A stretch of 43,989 nt of DNA from Oxalobacteraceae bacterium (GTDB lineage: Bacteria > Pseudomonadota > Gammaproteobacteria > Burkholderiales > Burkholderiaceae_D), in assembly GCA_027484285.1 (NCBI GenBank), contig JAIXTG010000397.1:1-43989 (forward strand), written 5' to 3'. This document shows positions 43,683 to 43,989 of the stretch, piece by piece. The notes beneath the pieces are model-generated. The model was not told where the DNA came from. It searched no databases and was given only the letters and a program-made list of their open reading frames with translations. Within the stretch, counting starts at the first letter, position 1; the number at the start of each line of letters is the position of its first letter. Made by a program: the position numbers and the translations under genes.

Positions 43683-43904
43683 ATGCAATACCCGGATCAG
43701 AGCGCGATGCGCGTTGCCTTGCTCAATGAACTCAGCCGCATGAAGGAACTCGGTTTCCTGATCGTCGACGATGCGTTCGAAGTCGCGCAGACGATCGACC
43801 TCGACGCTTGCGGCAGCCTGCCGCTGACCGCGGTCGCCTTCATCGCCAGCGAGCGGGGCTTCGCGCAGTTCAAGTCGCGCCAGCGATCCGACGCAGCCCA
43901 CTGA
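43683..43904 (+). CDS. Host-flank small hypothetical protein
   Basis: MQYPDQSAMRVALLNELSRMKELGFLIVDDAFEVAQTIDLDACGSLPLTAVAFIASERGF... Confidence 0.5.
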   Translation: MQYPDQSAMRVALLNELSRMKELGFLIVDDAFEVAQTIDLDACGSLPLTAVAFIASERGFAQFKSRQRSDAAH

Positions 43905-43989
43905 CTTTCCCTTCCATGGCCAGCGCTCGTCCTGCGAACCGGCCTGCCACGCCGTCCCGGCCCGCGCCGGCATGCCGCGCTTGCACGGC

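Overview
The window holds a complete-looking lambdoid siphophage prophage of the HK97/cos type. One genome unit is about 43.1 kb, inserted at the 3' end of a tRNA-Glu gene in a tRNA-Ala(GGC)-tRNA-Glu(TTC) pair on a GC-rich, probably proteobacterial chromosome. Left to right it contains: a large serine integrase, a leftward recombination operon (NinB, Gp157, SSB, ERF), a cI/Cro-type switch, replication genes, a Q-like regulator, HNH, an accessory island (secreted cupin, HNH pseudogene, minus-strand cassette), ParB-like plus C5 methyltransferase, TerS/TerL, portal, ClpP-type protease, capsid, connectors, a G/GT frameshift pair, tail tube, tape measure, tail tip, two depolymerase-like tail proteins sharing an adaptor, three paralogous fibre proteins, lysis genes, and three paralogous unknown genes next to attR. 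The strongest observation is that the att core lies in frame inside the 3' end of the integrase gene. In the lysogen the integrase ends in 8 residues read from tRNA-Glu (GFEPRYSP). In the excised circle the same frame runs 45 residues further (ERHLIPVWTF...NAARAV). The reconstructed attP is a ~51-bp imperfect dyad centred on GT. Other notable points: a three-paralog cassette with its own candidate promoters at the right end, intrinsic terminators placed just upstream of late genes, a canonical A-AAA-AAC frameshift site with G/GT placed before the tail tube, a degraded-active-site SGNH protein beside an intact-motif GH16 protein, and a shared 29-bp motif at the two early control regions. All calls are from reading the sequence; no searches were run.
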